From assembly GCF_000968685.2 (NCBI RefSeq), contig NZ_LAKD02000005.1:124001-188000 (forward strand): a stretch of 64,000 nt of DNA. The letters are read 5' to 3'. The translations under genes were made by a program, and so were the position numbers. The notes beneath the pieces are model-generated. The model did no database searches, was not told the origin of the DNA, and saw only the letters and a program-made list of their open reading frames with translations. Each line of letters opens with the position of its first letter. Position 1 is the stretch's first letter. Origin of the DNA: Streptomyces antioxidans. Its GTDB lineage: Bacteria > Actinomycetota > Actinomycetes > Streptomycetales > Streptomycetaceae. Below, piece after piece: positions 38,906-47,189 of this stretch.

Positions 38906-39952
38906 ATGCCGAACCGCCGTCGCACGCTCACCGCGCTGACCGCACTGGCCGCCGCACCGCTCCTCCCCGCCCGCGCGGTGGCCCGTGCCCCGGAGCCGGG
39001 TCCCGCGGAGGCCAGTTCCCCGGAGCCCCGCTCCGCGACGTCCCGTTCCCCGGAAGCCCTTACCGGACGCGCGGCGTCCACCCGGGCACGCCTCGTCGCC
39101 GCGGAGCGCGTCGACGAGCGCGTCCTGGACCTGACGATCGACTCGCCCGCCCTGGGCCGCGAGGGCCACGCCCGTGTCCTCCTCCCCACCGGCTACGACC
39201 GCGGACCCCACCGCCGCTGGCCCGTCCTCTACCTGCTCCACGGCTGCTGCGACCCGGGCCCCGGCTGGGAGGCGTGGACCCGCAACACCGATGTCGAGGC
39301 CATCACGGCCGCCACCCCGGCGCTGATCGTCTCGCCCGAGGGCGGTCCCGCGGGCTTCTACTCCAACTGGTGGAACGGCGGCCACTACGGCCCGCCCGCC
39401 TGGGAGACCTTCCACCTGGCCGAGCTGCGCCCCCTGCTGGAGCGCGCCCTGCGGGCCAACGGCCGCCGGGCGATCGCCGGTCTGTCCATGGGCGGCTTCG
39501 GCGCCCTCTCCTACGCCGCCCGCCACCCCCGCCTCTTCCGCGCGGCGGCGTCCTTCAGCGGCGTCATCCACACCACCCTGGACCCCGTCGGCGTTCAGGA
39601 CATCCTTACGGGCCAAGGCGCCGACCCGACGGCCCTCTGGGGAGACCCCACCGCCCAGTCCGCGCTCTGGGACGCCCACAACCCGTACGTCCTCATCCCC
39701 CGGCTCCCCCGCGGCTACCCGCTCTACGTCGCCTGCGGCAACGGCGCCCCTGGCCCCCTCGACCCGCCGGGCCGCCCCGAGGACGCTCTGGAGCGCGGCT
39801 TCGCCGAGATGGCCCAGCGCTACGCGGACCGCGCCCGCGCCCACGGCCTGGCCGTCACCGCCCGCCTCTACGGGCCCGGCACCCACGCCTGGCCCTACTG
39901 GGAGCGCGAACTCACCCGCGCCCTCCCCCTGCTCACGGCCCGGCTCGGCTGA
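38906..39952 (+). CDS. Secreted esterase, Esterase D / antigen 85-like
   Basis: 348 aa. Twin-arginine-type signal (NRRRTLTALTALAAAPLLP). Alpha/beta hydrolase of PF00756 type: VLYLLHGCCDPGPGWEAW, nucleophile Ser in GLSMGGFGALSYAA, and His in GPGTHAWPYWE. Related proteins include S-formylglutathione hydrolase, mycolyltransferases and simple acyl esterases; the Trp-rich FYSNWWNGG segment is typical of the tributyrinesterase-like branch. GAAGGAG precedes the ATG. Confidence 0.88.
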   Translation: MPNRRRTLTALTALAAAPLLPARAVARAPEPGPAEASSPEPRSATSRSPEALTGRAASTRARLVAAERVDERVLDLTIDSPALGREGHARVLLPTGYDRGPHRRWPVLYLLHGCCDPGPGWEAWTRNTDVEAITAATPALIVSPEGGPAGFYSNWWNGGHYGPPAWETFHLAELRPLLERALRANGRRAIAGLSMGGFGALSYAARHPRLFRAAASFSGVIHTTLDPVGVQDILTGQGADPTALWGDPTAQSALWDAHNPYVLIPRLPRGYPLYVACGNGAPGPLDPPGRPEDALERGFAEMAQRYADRARAHGLAVTARLYGPGTHAWPYWERELTRALPLLTARLG

Positions 39953-39980
39953 CCCGGGGAGGTTCGCCGCGCGAGCAGCA

Positions 39981-40016
39981 CGGTGCCCCCGGACCGCGGA
40001 GGGTCCGGGGGCACCG
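39981..40016. terminator. 15-bp perfect hairpin between convergent genes
   Basis: Stem cggtgcccccggacc with its exact complement and a 6-base loop, between the esterase and the DAACS symporter. It serves both directions. Confidence 0.85.
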
Positions 40017-40033
40017 CTTGTCGCCGACAGGTG

Positions 40034-41368
40034 TTACGCGGCGGCCAGTTGGGGTTCCGGTCCGTCGCGGTCGTCCAGCGGGGAGGCGCTGGCGTGGGCG
40101 TACGCCTCGTGGTCGAGGATCTTCTCGCGGGCCGAGACGATCACCGGTATCAGCGACTGTCCGGCCACGTTGGTGGCGGTCCTCATCATGTCCAGGACCG
40201 GGTCGATGGCCATCAGCAGGCCGACGCCCTCCAGGGGGAGCCCCAGGGTGGAGAGGGTCAGGGTCAGCATGACCGTGGCGCCCGTAAGGCCGGCGGTGGC
40301 GGCGGAGCCGATCACCGAGACGAAGGCGATCAGGAGGTAGTCGCCGACGCCGAGGTGCACATCGAAGATCTGGGCGATGAAGATCGCCGCGATCGCCGGG
40401 TAGATCGAGGCGCAGCCGTCCATCTTCGTCGTCGAACCGAAGGGCACCGCGAAGGAGGCGTACTCCTTGGGGACGCCAAGCCGCTCGGTGACCTTCTGGG
40501 TCAGCGGCATGGTGCCGACCGAGGAGCGGGAGACGAAGGCGAGCTGGATGGCGGGCCAGGCGCCCTTGAAGAAGTTCAGGGGGTTGATCTTGGCGACCGT
40601 CGCCAGCAGCAGCGGGTAGACGCCGAACATCACCAGCGCGCAGCCGATGTAGATGTCGGCGGTGAAGGTCGCGTACTTGCCGATCAGGTTCCAGCCGTAG
40701 TCGGCGATGGCGGTGCCGATGAGGCCCAGGGTGCCCAGCGGGGCGAGGCGGATGACCCACCACAGGGCCTTCTGGAGCAGTTCGAGCACCGACTGGCTCA
40801 GGGTGAGGATCGGCTGGGCCCTCTCGCCGAGCTGGAGGGCGGCGACGCCCGCGACGGCGGCGAGGAAGACGATCTGGAGGACGTTCAGCTCGGTGAACGG
40901 AGTGATGACGTCGGTCGGCACGATGCCGGTGAGGAAGTCCAGCCAGGAGCCCGCGTGGTCGGGCTTGGCGCCGTCCTTGGGGGTCAGGTCGGTACCGGTG
41001 CCCGGGTTGGTGACCAGGCCGATCACCAGGCCGATGGCGACGGCGATCAGCGAGGTGGCCATGAACCACAGCAGGGTCCGGGTCGCCAGCCGGGCGGCGT
41101 TGTTGACGTTCCGCAGATTGGTGATCGAGATCAGGATCGCGAAGAACACCAGCGGGGCGACGGCCAGCTTCAGCAGCTGGACGAAGATGGTGCCGATCTT
41201 GTCGAGCGTGGTGACCAGCCAGGCGACATCGCCGCTGCGGGCGATCCAGCCGAGCACCACACCGAGGACGAGGCCCAGCAGGATCTGCGCCCAGAAGGGC
41301 ACCTTGGGCAGGCGGAAGGACGACGGCCCCTGGGGGGACGCCTTGAGGGCGGACGACAACGGACACAC
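40034..41368 (-). CDS. DAACS-family symporter, candidate cystine/amino-acid or dicarboxylate importer
   Basis: 444 aa, eight membrane segments plus two re-entrant loops. HP1 serine motif SRSSVGTMPLTQ and the HP2/TM7 segment KMDGCASIYPA identify the dicarboxylate/amino acid:cation symporter family. GCASIYPA instead of the usual NMDGTAIY recalls the TcyP/YdjN cystine-transporting branch, and IDPVLDMMRTATNVAG also fits; GltP/DctA identity cannot be excluded. GTG start 41368; a TTG 12 bases downstream has better spacing from GGAG. A Cys-containing leader peptide lies 73 bases upstream. Confidence 0.85.
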   Translation of the reverse strand: MCPLSSALKASPQGPSSFRLPKVPFWAQILLGLVLGVVLGWIARSGDVAWLVTTLDKIGTIFVQLLKLAVAPLVFFAILISITNLRNVNNAARLATRTLLWFMATSLIAVAIGLVIGLVTNPGTGTDLTPKDGAKPDHAGSWLDFLTGIVPTDVITPFTELNVLQIVFLAAVAGVAALQLGERAQPILTLSQSVLELLQKALWWVIRLAPLGTLGLIGTAIADYGWNLIGKYATFTADIYIGCALVMFGVYPLLLATVAKINPLNFFKGAWPAIQLAFVSRSSVGTMPLTQKVTERLGVPKEYASFAVPFGSTTKMDGCASIYPAIAAIFIAQIFDVHLGVGDYLLIAFVSVIGSAATAGLTGATVMLTLTLSTLGLPLEGVGLLMAIDPVLDMMRTATNVAGQSLIPVIVSAREKILDHEAYAHASASPLDDRDGPEPQLAAA

Positions 41369-41441
41369 TCCGGTGGAGGTAAGAGGTCGGGAGAAAGCCA
41401 GGAGTCCGTACGGGATCTCCGGCCGCCGTGCGCGAGGTGGA

Positions 41442-41546
41442 TCAGCGGCGACGACAGGCCGCGGAAAGGCAGCGGCAAAGATCGATGTGCAGGCGCGCCA
41501 CGAGCGGAACGCTCGCTGCGATGTGGGGCGCGGCTGCTGTCTTCAT
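41442..41546 (-). CDS. 34-residue Cys-containing leader peptide
   Basis: ATG 41546, peptide starting MKTAAAPHIAAS and ending in the block LHIDLCRCLSAACRRR. It matches the actinobacterial leader-peptide pattern (R)-H-V/I-D-L-C-R, which occurs upstream of sulfur and transport genes. Three Cys codons stand close together near the stop. In mycobacteria, similar short Cys-rich ORFs act as cysteine-responsive attenuators. The -10-like TTAACG is eight bases before the ATG, so the message is probably leaderless. The DAACS gene follows 73 bases later. Confidence 0.75.
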   Translation of the reverse strand: MKTAAAPHIAASVPLVARLHIDLCRCLSAACRRR

Positions 41547-41554
41547 GACAAGTA

Positions 41555-41583
41555 CGTTAACACCGCCGCTTTGGGGAACCCAA
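41555..41583 (-). promoter_or_regulatory. Promoter of the leader peptide / DAACS unit
   Basis: Minus strand: TTGGGT (-35), 17-base spacer, TTAACG (-10), then eight bases to the ATG of the leader peptide. Confidence 0.5.
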
Positions 41584-41600
41584 AGGAAATCTTTGACTTC

Positions 41601-41640
41601 TGAGGGTGCCTGAGGGCATGTGAGGGCGTCTGAGGGGCGG
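41601..41640. repeat. Four helically phased 10-bp repeats upstream of the leader promoter
   Basis: TGAGGGNNNN is repeated four times in exact 10-base register, about 18 bases upstream of the -35 element. Repeats spaced by one helical turn place contacts on one face of DNA, which suits a regulator-binding array. Confidence 0.65.
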
Positions 41641-41747
41641 AAGGACCCCAACGCCCCTCGCGCCAACGGAAACTGGCCCAAGGGGCGTCGGTGGGGCGTG
41701 TGGGGTCGCGTGCGGAGGGTGTGAGGAGGGTTACAGCCCAGCGCCGG

Positions 41748-42035
41748 TCAGGCGCCGTCCTCCTGGCTCTGGTTCGCCGCCAGCCGCTCCTTGGCGCGGT
41801 CCACCCTCTCGGCGACCTCGACGGCCATGGCGTCCCGCTGCTTGCGCAGCATCACCCAGCTGAGCGGCGCGGAGACGACCAGTGCGAGCAGCGCCACCCA
41901 GAAGAGGTTGGAGGCGCCGAGGCCGGAGGGCAGCACCCGGAAGTAGACCAGGGCCCAGATGGCCAGGAACGAGCCGACGAAGATTCCCAGGCGCATGAGG
42001 GTGTAGCGGAACGCGGCGCTCGGCGTGAAGGACAC
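41748..42035 (-). CDS. DUF4229 membrane protein
   Basis: 95 aa. Two membrane helices (about residues 14-34 and 42-62: LGIFVGSFLAIWALVYF and LFWVALLALVVSAPLSWVML), followed by a charged cytoplasmic tail. DUF4229 proteins are conserved in actinobacteria near menaquinone genes, but their role is unknown. Confidence 0.85.
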   Translation of the reverse strand: MSFTPSAAFRYTLMRLGIFVGSFLAIWALVYFRVLPSGLGASNLFWVALLALVVSAPLSWVMLRKQRDAMAVEVAERVDRAKERLAANQSQEDGA

Positions 42036-42134
42036 GACTCGTCCTCTCTCCTGGGAGTTCTGTCGGGGAGCTCTGTGGGGACTCCGTGGGGAGCTCTGAA
42101 CCTGTCCTCCCAGTGAACCACGGCCGGTTTCTGA

Positions 42135-42659
42135 TCAATTCAGCGGCAGCCACATGGTGACGTCGTCCCGGAAGTCGTCATTCGCGACCTTGATCGCGCC
42201 GGGCACCCGTCCGACCTCCTTGTAGCCGCACCGCTCGTAGAAGAGGTCCGCCCCGATGCCGCCGCGGCAGGTGAGCCGTATGCCCCGGATGCCGTCCATA
42301 TGGCGCGCGGCGTCCTCGGCGGCGGCCATAAGGGCTCGGCCGTATCCCTTGCCCTGGTGGGAGGGGTGCACCATCACGGTGTAGAGCCAGCACCAGTGGC
42401 GCATCAGCCGGTGGGTGTTGAAGGTGAAGAAGGCGGTGGCGGCCACCGCGCCCCCCTCGTCACGGCCGAGGAGGAGCCGGGTCCGGCCCTCCGTCATCGC
42501 GGCGAGGTGCTTAAGCAGCTCGGGGCGGATGTCGTCCTTGACCACGGGCGGTACGAAACCGACGGCGCCCCCCGCGTTCGAGACGTCGGTCCAGAGGGCG
42601 CAGACCGAGTCGAGCAGTGCGGGGGTGATCTCGGGGTCGAGTTCACAGCGCAGGGGCAT
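42135..42659 (-). CDS. GNAT-family N-acetyltransferase
   Basis: 174 aa. Acetyl-CoA-binding motif A as HPSHQGKGYGRALM (about residues 100-113), preceded by WCWLYTVMV, and a typical late beta-strand FYERCGYKEV. The substrate cannot be told. Single gene. Confidence 0.88.
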   Translation of the reverse strand: MPLRCELDPEITPALLDSVCALWTDVSNAGGAVGFVPPVVKDDIRPELLKHLAAMTEGRTRLLLGRDEGGAVAATAFFTFNTHRLMRHWCWLYTVMVHPSHQGKGYGRALMAAAEDAARHMDGIRGIRLTCRGGIGADLFYERCGYKEVGRVPGAIKVANDDFRDDVTMWLPLN

Positions 42660-42733
42660 GCGATCGACGATACCCAGGGGGCCGCCAGCGCCGCCGGACG
42701 CCCCGGGTCCGCACCCGACCGCGGTACGGCGGC

Positions 42734-43393
42734 TCAGCCCAGCGCCTCCACCACGACCCTCAGATCGGCCACCAGCCCCCCGTACACCGCCTCCCGGTCA
42801 TCGGCCCGCAGCACCGCGGAGGGGTGGATCGTGGGGACGATCAGGGCGCCGTGCGCGGGTCCTGACGGGGCGCCCTCCAGCCGCGTGCCGCGCTGCTTGG
42901 TCACCCGGAACGACGAGCCCAGCAGCGCCTTCCCCGCCGTGGCGCCGAGCGCCACGACCACCTCGGGTTCGATCAGCTCAAGCTCCGCCTCCAGCCAGGG
43001 GCCGCACGCGGAGAGCTCGCGCAGGCTCGGCGGCTTGTGGATGCGCCGCTTGCCGCGCTCGGGGACGTGGGTGAACTTGAAGTGCTTGACCGCGTTGGTG
43101 ATGTATGTCTCGTCCGGGTCGATCCCGGCCTCGTCCAGGGCCCGGTCGAGGACCTTGCCCGCAGGGCCCACGAAGGGCTTGCCCTGCCGGTCCTCCTGGT
43201 CGCCCGGCTGCTCCCCGACGAGCATGACCCGGGCGTCCGGATCCCCGGCGCCGAAGACGGTCTGCGTGGTGTCGCGGTGCAGCGGGCAGCCGTGGCATCC
43301 GGCCGCGGCGTCCCTGAGCGCGCTCAGGTCGGCACCCTCCGGGACGAAGGGGGCCGCGGTGTACGCGTCCTCGGGGCTCTTCGTACCGGCCAT
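42734..43393 (-). CDS. udgX: UdgX-type uracil-DNA glycosylase that becomes covalently linked to DNA
   Basis: 219 aa. Motif GEQPGDQED (residues 60-68), the UdgX-specific loop KRRIHK with His119, VKHFKFT and a final HPS motif (TIHPSAVLRA). In mycobacterial UdgX the equivalent His forms a covalent bond with the abasic sugar after uracil removal, so the enzyme stays on DNA. Cys33, Cys36 and Cys130 fit Fe-S ligands; no fourth Cys is present. The product is about the family length. Confidence 0.9.
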   Translation of the reverse strand: MAGTKSPEDAYTAAPFVPEGADLSALRDAAAGCHGCPLHRDTTQTVFGAGDPDARVMLVGEQPGDQEDRQGKPFVGPAGKVLDRALDEAGIDPDETYITNAVKHFKFTHVPERGKRRIHKPPSLRELSACGPWLEAELELIEPEVVVALGATAGKALLGSSFRVTKQRGTRLEGAPSGPAHGALIVPTIHPSAVLRADDREAVYGGLVADLRVVVEALG

Positions 43394-43445
43394 GGCCCCC
43401 GAGTGCCCCGCCCGGCTGCCGTCAGACAGGCCGCCGGGCGAAGGG

Positions 43446-43545
43446 CGGTACGGGTCACACCGGCGGTACGCCCGCGATAGGGGTCACATCCACCGTACGG
43501 ATCACCATCCCCGTACCGGTCACACCCGCCGTACGGATCACACCC
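43446..43545. repeat. 18-bp repeats with ccgtacggatcac core at the mqnE end
   Basis: GTAC cores lie at 43448, 43466, 43495, 43513 and 43531, mostly 18 bases apart, within units such as cgtacggatcaccatccc and cgtaccggtcacacccgc. The array runs into the last codons of mqnE. Confidence 0.75.
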
Positions 43546-44716
43546 TCATCGGCTGCGGGGTCTCGCGGCGCGCCGGGTCCGGGCCCTCGAACTCGCGGAT
43601 GACCTCGTAGCGGGTGTTCCGCTCCACCGGCCGGAACCCCGCGTCCTGGATCAGCTCGAGCAGGTCGTCACGGGTGAGCTTGTTGGGCGTCCCGTAGTCA
43701 TCGGCGTCGTGGGTGATCTTGTACTCCACGACCGACCCGTCCATGTCGTCCGCGCCGTGGTTGAGCGCGAGCTGTGCGGTCCGTACGCCGTGCATCACCC
43801 AGAAGACCTTGACGTGCGGCACGTTGTCGAAGAGCAGCCGGGAGACCGCGAAGGTCTTCAGGGCCTCCGCGCCGGTGGCCATGGTGGTGCGGGCCTGAAG
43901 GCGGTTGCGGATCTTGCCGTCCTTCATGTCCACGAAGTCGTGCTGGTAGCGCAGCGGGATGAAGACCTGGAAGCCGCCGGTCTCGTCCTGGAGCTCACGC
44001 AGGCGCAGCACGTGGTCCACCCGGTGGCGGGGCTCCTCGATGTGCCCGTAGAGCATCGTGCAGGGCGTCTTGAGCCCCTTCTCGTGCGCGAGCCGGTGGA
44101 TCCGCGACCAGTCCTCCCAGTGGGTCTCGTGGTCGACGATGTGCTGCCGTACCTCCCAGTCGAAGATCTCGGCGCCGCCGCCGGTGAGCGACTCCAGTCC
44201 GGCGTCGATCAGCTCGTCGAGGATCTCCGAGGCCGGCATGCCGGAGATCTTCTCGAAGTGGTGGATCTCGGTGGCGGTGAACGCCTTGAGCGAGACCTGC
44301 GGAAGGGCCTCCTTGAGCGCCTTGAGCGACCGCGGGTAGTAGCGCCAGGGGAGGGTCGGGTGGAGGCCGTTAACGATGTGGAGCTCGGTGAGGTTCTCGT
44401 TCTCCATCGCCTTGGCGAGGCGGACGGCCTCCTCGATGCGCATCGTGTAGGCGTCCTTCTCGCCGGGCTTGCGCTGGAAGGAGCAGTACGCACAGGACGC
44501 GGTGCACACGTTCGTCATGTTGAGGTGGCGGTTGACGTTGAAGTGCACCACGTCGCCGTTCTTACGGGTGCGCACCTCATGGGCGAGACCACCCAGCCAG
44601 GCCAGATCGTCGGACGCGTAGAGGGCGATGCCGTCCTCCCGCGAGAGCCGCTCGCCCGCGCGGACCTTCTGCTCCAACTCCCTCTTGAAACCCGCGTCCT
44701 GTGTGGTCCCGGTCAC
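43538..44716 (-). CDS. mqnE: Aminofutalosine synthase
   Basis: 392 aa radical SAM enzyme. Cluster motif CTASCAYC (Cys71, Cys75, Cys78), HIVNGLHPTLPWRYY, TGGGAEIFDWEVRQ, and PCTMLYGHIEEPRHRVDH (18 residues). It joins 3-enolpyruvyl-benzoate (the MqnA product) to S-adenosylmethionine, giving aminodeoxyfutalosine. It stands next to the Lrp regulator and upstream of udgX. Confidence 0.95.
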   Translation of the reverse strand: MTGTTQDAGFKRELEQKVRAGERLSREDGIALYASDDLAWLGGLAHEVRTRKNGDVVHFNVNRHLNMTNVCTASCAYCSFQRKPGEKDAYTMRIEEAVRLAKAMENENLTELHIVNGLHPTLPWRYYPRSLKALKEALPQVSLKAFTATEIHHFEKISGMPASEILDELIDAGLESLTGGGAEIFDWEVRQHIVDHETHWEDWSRIHRLAHEKGLKTPCTMLYGHIEEPRHRVDHVLRLRELQDETGGFQVFIPLRYQHDFVDMKDGKIRNRLQARTTMATGAEALKTFAVSRLLFDNVPHVKVFWVMHGVRTAQLALNHGADDMDGSVVEYKITHDADDYGTPNKLTRDDLLELIQDAGFRPVERNTRYEVIREFEGPDPARRETPQPMRV

Positions 44717-44762
44717 CCCGGTCGCCTCCCAATACGTCTGCTGATGTCAGCCTTCGCCGAGA

Positions 44763-45224
44763 CTACGCCTCGATGTCCTCGGGAAGCTCGCCGACCCGGT
44801 TCTCCCACTTCGTGGACAGCACGATCGTGGTGCGGGTGCGGGAGACGCCCTTGGTGCCGGAGAGCCTGCGGATGGTCCGCTCCAGGCCGTCCACGTCGGA
44901 CGCGCGCACCTTGAGCATGTAGGAGTCGTCGCCCGCGATGAACCAGCAGTCCTCGATCTCGGCGAGATCGCGCAACCGGTGGGCCACCTCCTCGTGGTCG
45001 GTGGCGTCCGAGAGCTGGATGCCGATCAGCGCGGTGACGCCCAGCCCCAGGGAGGCGGCGTCCACGGTCGCGCGATAGCCGGTGATCACCCCGGCGGCCT
45101 CCAGGCGGTTGATCCGGTCCGTGACGCTGGGCCCGGAGAGGCCGACGAGCCTGCCGAGCTCCGCGTAGGAGGCCCGGCCGTTCTCCCGCAGGGCCTGGAT
45201 GAGCTGCCTGTCCACCGCGTCCAT
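44763..45224 (-). CDS. Lrp/AsnC-family transcriptional regulator
   Basis: 153 aa from ATG 45224 (GTG 45230 also possible). Winged HTH (about 2-60: RQLIQALRENGRASYAELGR, LSGPSVTDRINRLEAAGVI) and the RAM ligand domain (about 68-145) with DCWFIAGDDSYMLKVRASD. Regulators of this family respond to amino acids. It sits between mqnE and the ubiX-mqnP-mqnL unit, where a Lrp gene is a constant neighbour in Streptomyces, so it may control the menaquinone genes (inference). Confidence 0.9.
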   Translation of the reverse strand: MDAVDRQLIQALRENGRASYAELGRLVGLSGPSVTDRINRLEAAGVITGYRATVDAASLGLGVTALIGIQLSDATDHEEVAHRLRDLAEIEDCWFIAGDDSYMLKVRASDVDGLERTIRRLSGTKGVSRTRTTIVLSTKWENRVGELPEDIEA

Positions 45225-45260
45225 AAGCACGAGCGCCTTCCATTATTCAGAGGTACAGCG

Positions 45261-45278
45261 AGATTACATGTAGAATCT
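45261..45278. promoter_or_regulatory. Possible Lrp/AsnC operator in an AT-rich divergent gap
   Basis: AGATTACATGTAGAATCT has exact 5-base outer arms and the inner palindrome ACATGT, in the AT-rich stretch 45241-45318 between the Lrp gene and the small Arg-rich ORF. TAGAAT within it also resembles a -10 element. Confidence 0.4.
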
Positions 45279-45348
45279 AAGGCATCAGGACCACAAGTCC
45301 TGTAAATCTTTTAGGCGATCGACCATCCCTCAGGAGATGAGACTCACC

Positions 45349-45513
45349 GTGTACACGATCGAGGGTCTTGAGGCCCGCATGCTCGAGCTGCGGGACCTGG
45401 CCAACCGCTCGCGTGCAGCCCGTACCAACGACCGGCCCGTCTCCCGCACGGCCCGCCGCGCGGCCGTCGTCGCGGCCCGCGCCGCGCGCACCAGGCGGCG
45501 CTGGACCCGCTAG
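45349..45513 (+). CDS. Small Arg-rich protein of unknown function
   Basis: 54 aa from GTG 45349 (AGGAG upstream); an ATG at 45337 is too close to that site. Begins YTIEGLEARMLELRDLANRS and ends in a strongly basic block rich in RR. It is divergent from the Lrp gene, and its TAG stop overlaps that of ubiX through a shared CTAG. The amphipathic start and basic tail suggest nucleic-acid or membrane contact, but nothing is known. Confidence 0.6.
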   Translation: MYTIEGLEARMLELRDLANRSRAARTNDRPVSRTARRAAVVAARAARTRRRWTR

Positions 45514-46241
45514 GGCGTTCCCCGTCCCCGGTCCCCACCGAGTTCCCCCTCCCACCGGCGGTACAGCTTGTGCGGCACCCCTGCCGCGTCCAGCACCCGT
45601 CCGGCGACGAAGTCCACCAGATCCTGGATGTGCGTCGCCCCCGCGTAGAACGCCGGCGAGGCGGGCAGCACCACCGCGCCCGCCTCGTCCAGCGCCACCA
45701 GAGCCTTCAGCGTCTGTCCGCTCAGCGGTGTCTCGCGCACCGCCACCACGAGCTTGCGCCGTTCCTTGAGCGTGACGCTCGCGGCCCGCTGGAGCAGATC
45801 CTTCGACAGCCCGAGCGCCACCCCGGCCACACACGCGGTGCTCGCCGGGACGATCAGCATCCCCTTGGCCGGGTACGAGCCGGAGGACGGCCCGGCCGCC
45901 AGGTCCCCGGGCGCCCAGTGGGCCACGTCCGCCACCCCGGCGGGCACCTCGAAGGCGTCCGGCGTGCCGTCCGCGCCGCGCGCCAGCCAGCGGCACAGGT
46001 CGTCGCGCCAGTGGGCGTCCCGGAACCCGATCCCCGTCTCGTCCAGCAGCGTCAGCCGTGACGCCCGGCTGACCACCAGGTCGACCGCCTCGCCAGCCGC
46101 CAGCAGCGCGCGCAGCACCGAGGCGGCGTACGGCGTCCCGGACGCGCCGGACACACCGACCACCCAGGGACGGCGCCCGCCCACTCCTTCGTGCGGCCCG
46201 TACGGCTCATGCGGTCCGTAAGGCTCGTGCGGCGTCTCCAC
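45510..46241 (-). CDS. ubiX: Flavin prenyltransferase, UbiX family
   Basis: 243 aa from GTG 46241. FMN motif VVGVSGASGTPYAASVLRAL (20 residues), PASTACVAGVALGLSKDLL-type segment (PASTACVAGVALG visible) and RRKLVVAVRETPLS. UbiX makes the prenylated FMN cofactor required by the UbiD-type decarboxylase MqnL encoded two genes upstream. The N-terminal ~22 residues repeat PHEPYG and are encoded by an 18-bp tandem array. Confidence 0.92.
   Translation of the reverse strand: METPHEPYGPHEPYGPHEGVGGRRPWVVGVSGASGTPYAASVLRALLAAGEAVDLVVSRASRLTLLDETGIGFRDAHWRDDLCRWLARGADGTPDAFEVPAGVADVAHWAPGDLAAGPSSGSYPAKGMLIVPASTACVAGVALGLSKDLLQRAASVTLKERRKLVVAVRETPLSGQTLKALVALDEAGAVVLPASPAFYAGATHIQDLVDFVAGRVLDAAGVPHKLYRRWEGELGGDRGRGTP
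46187..46235 (-). repeat. 18-bp array encoding PHEPYG repeats at the UbiX N-terminus
   Basis: Units tcgtgcggcccgtacggc, tcatgcggtccgtaaggc and a partial third lie in frame at the start of ubiX. Confidence 0.75.
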
Positions 46242-46265
46242 ATCACCGAGCCTATCCGGCGGCTC

Positions 46266-47189
46266 TCACCGGCCAAGGCCCCGCACCACCAGGTCGAGGA
46301 GCGCGCAGCAGAACAGGGCGATCCCGATGAAGCCGTTGACCGTGAAGAAGGCGCGGTTCAGCCGGGACAGATCGCCGGGCCGAACGATGGTGTGCTCGTA
46401 CGCGAACGCCGCCGCGACGATCGCCAGCCCGACCCAGAAGAACGCCCCGGCGTCCGTGGCCAGCGCGTACCAGACCAGCAGGGCCGTGGTGACCACATGG
46501 CAGACGCGCGCACCATAGAGGGCGCCCCCGATGCCGAAGCGTGCCGGCACCGACCGCACCCCGTGCGCCCGGTCGGCCGCCACGTCCTGGCAGGCGTAGA
46601 TCAGGTCGAAGCCGCCGATCCAGGTGCCGATCGCGAGCCCCAGGATGGCCGCGTCCCACGACCACTCGCCGGTGACCCCGATCCAGGCGCCGACCGGGCC
46701 GATGGCCTGGGCCACGCCCAGGATGGCGTGCGGATAGTCGGTGAACCGCTTGCCGTACGGATAGACCACCATCGGCACCGCCGCGACCGGCGCCAGCGCC
46801 AGGCAGAGCGGGTTCAGGAGCGCCGCCGAACCGAGGAAGACGGCGAGCGCGATGAGCGCGCCGGTCCACGCGGTACGCACCGACACGGCGCCGGTGACCA
46901 GCTCACGGCCGGCGGTGCGCGGATTGCGGGCGTCGATCTCGCGGTCGATGATCCGGTTGCAGGCCATCGCGAAGGTGCGCATGCCCACCATGGCGATCGT
47001 GATCAGCAGCAGCCGCGTCCAGTGGACGGCGCCGTCCCACAGGTGCATCGCGGTCAGCGCGGCGATGTAGGCGAAGGGCAGCGCGAAGACCGAGTGCTCG
47101 ATCATCACCAGCCGCAGAAAGGCGCGGACCCGGCCGGGCGGCGCCGGTTCGGGGCCGAAGAGATCGGGGGTCGCGGAATCGGCGCTCAC
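46266..47189 (-). CDS. mqnP: Menaquinone-pathway prenyltransferase
   Basis: 307 aa from GTG 47189, which overlaps the mqnL stop (GTGA). UbiA-family membrane enzyme with about nine helices and two Asp motifs: NRIIDREIDARNPRTAGR and CQDVAADRAHG. It attaches the polyprenyl chain to the naphthoate ring in the futalosine pathway. The pairing with mqnL and ubiX supports mqnP over heme- or ubiquinone-type UbiA. Confidence 0.92.
   Translation of the reverse strand: MSADSATPDLFGPEPAPPGRVRAFLRLVMIEHSVFALPFAYIAALTAMHLWDGAVHWTRLLLITIAMVGMRTFAMACNRIIDREIDARNPRTAGRELVTGAVSVRTAWTGALIALAVFLGSAALLNPLCLALAPVAAVPMVVYPYGKRFTDYPHAILGVAQAIGPVGAWIGVTGEWSWDAAILGLAIGTWIGGFDLIYACQDVAADRAHGVRSVPARFGIGGALYGARVCHVVTTALLVWYALATDAGAFFWVGLAIVAAAFAYEHTIVRPGDLSRLNRAFFTVNGFIGIALFCCALLDLVVRGLGR

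Noticed and set aside
41369..41441. Terminator/antiterminator stems between the Cys leader and the symporter
   Set aside because: Only 5-bp complementarity was found by eye; the mode of leader control is left open.
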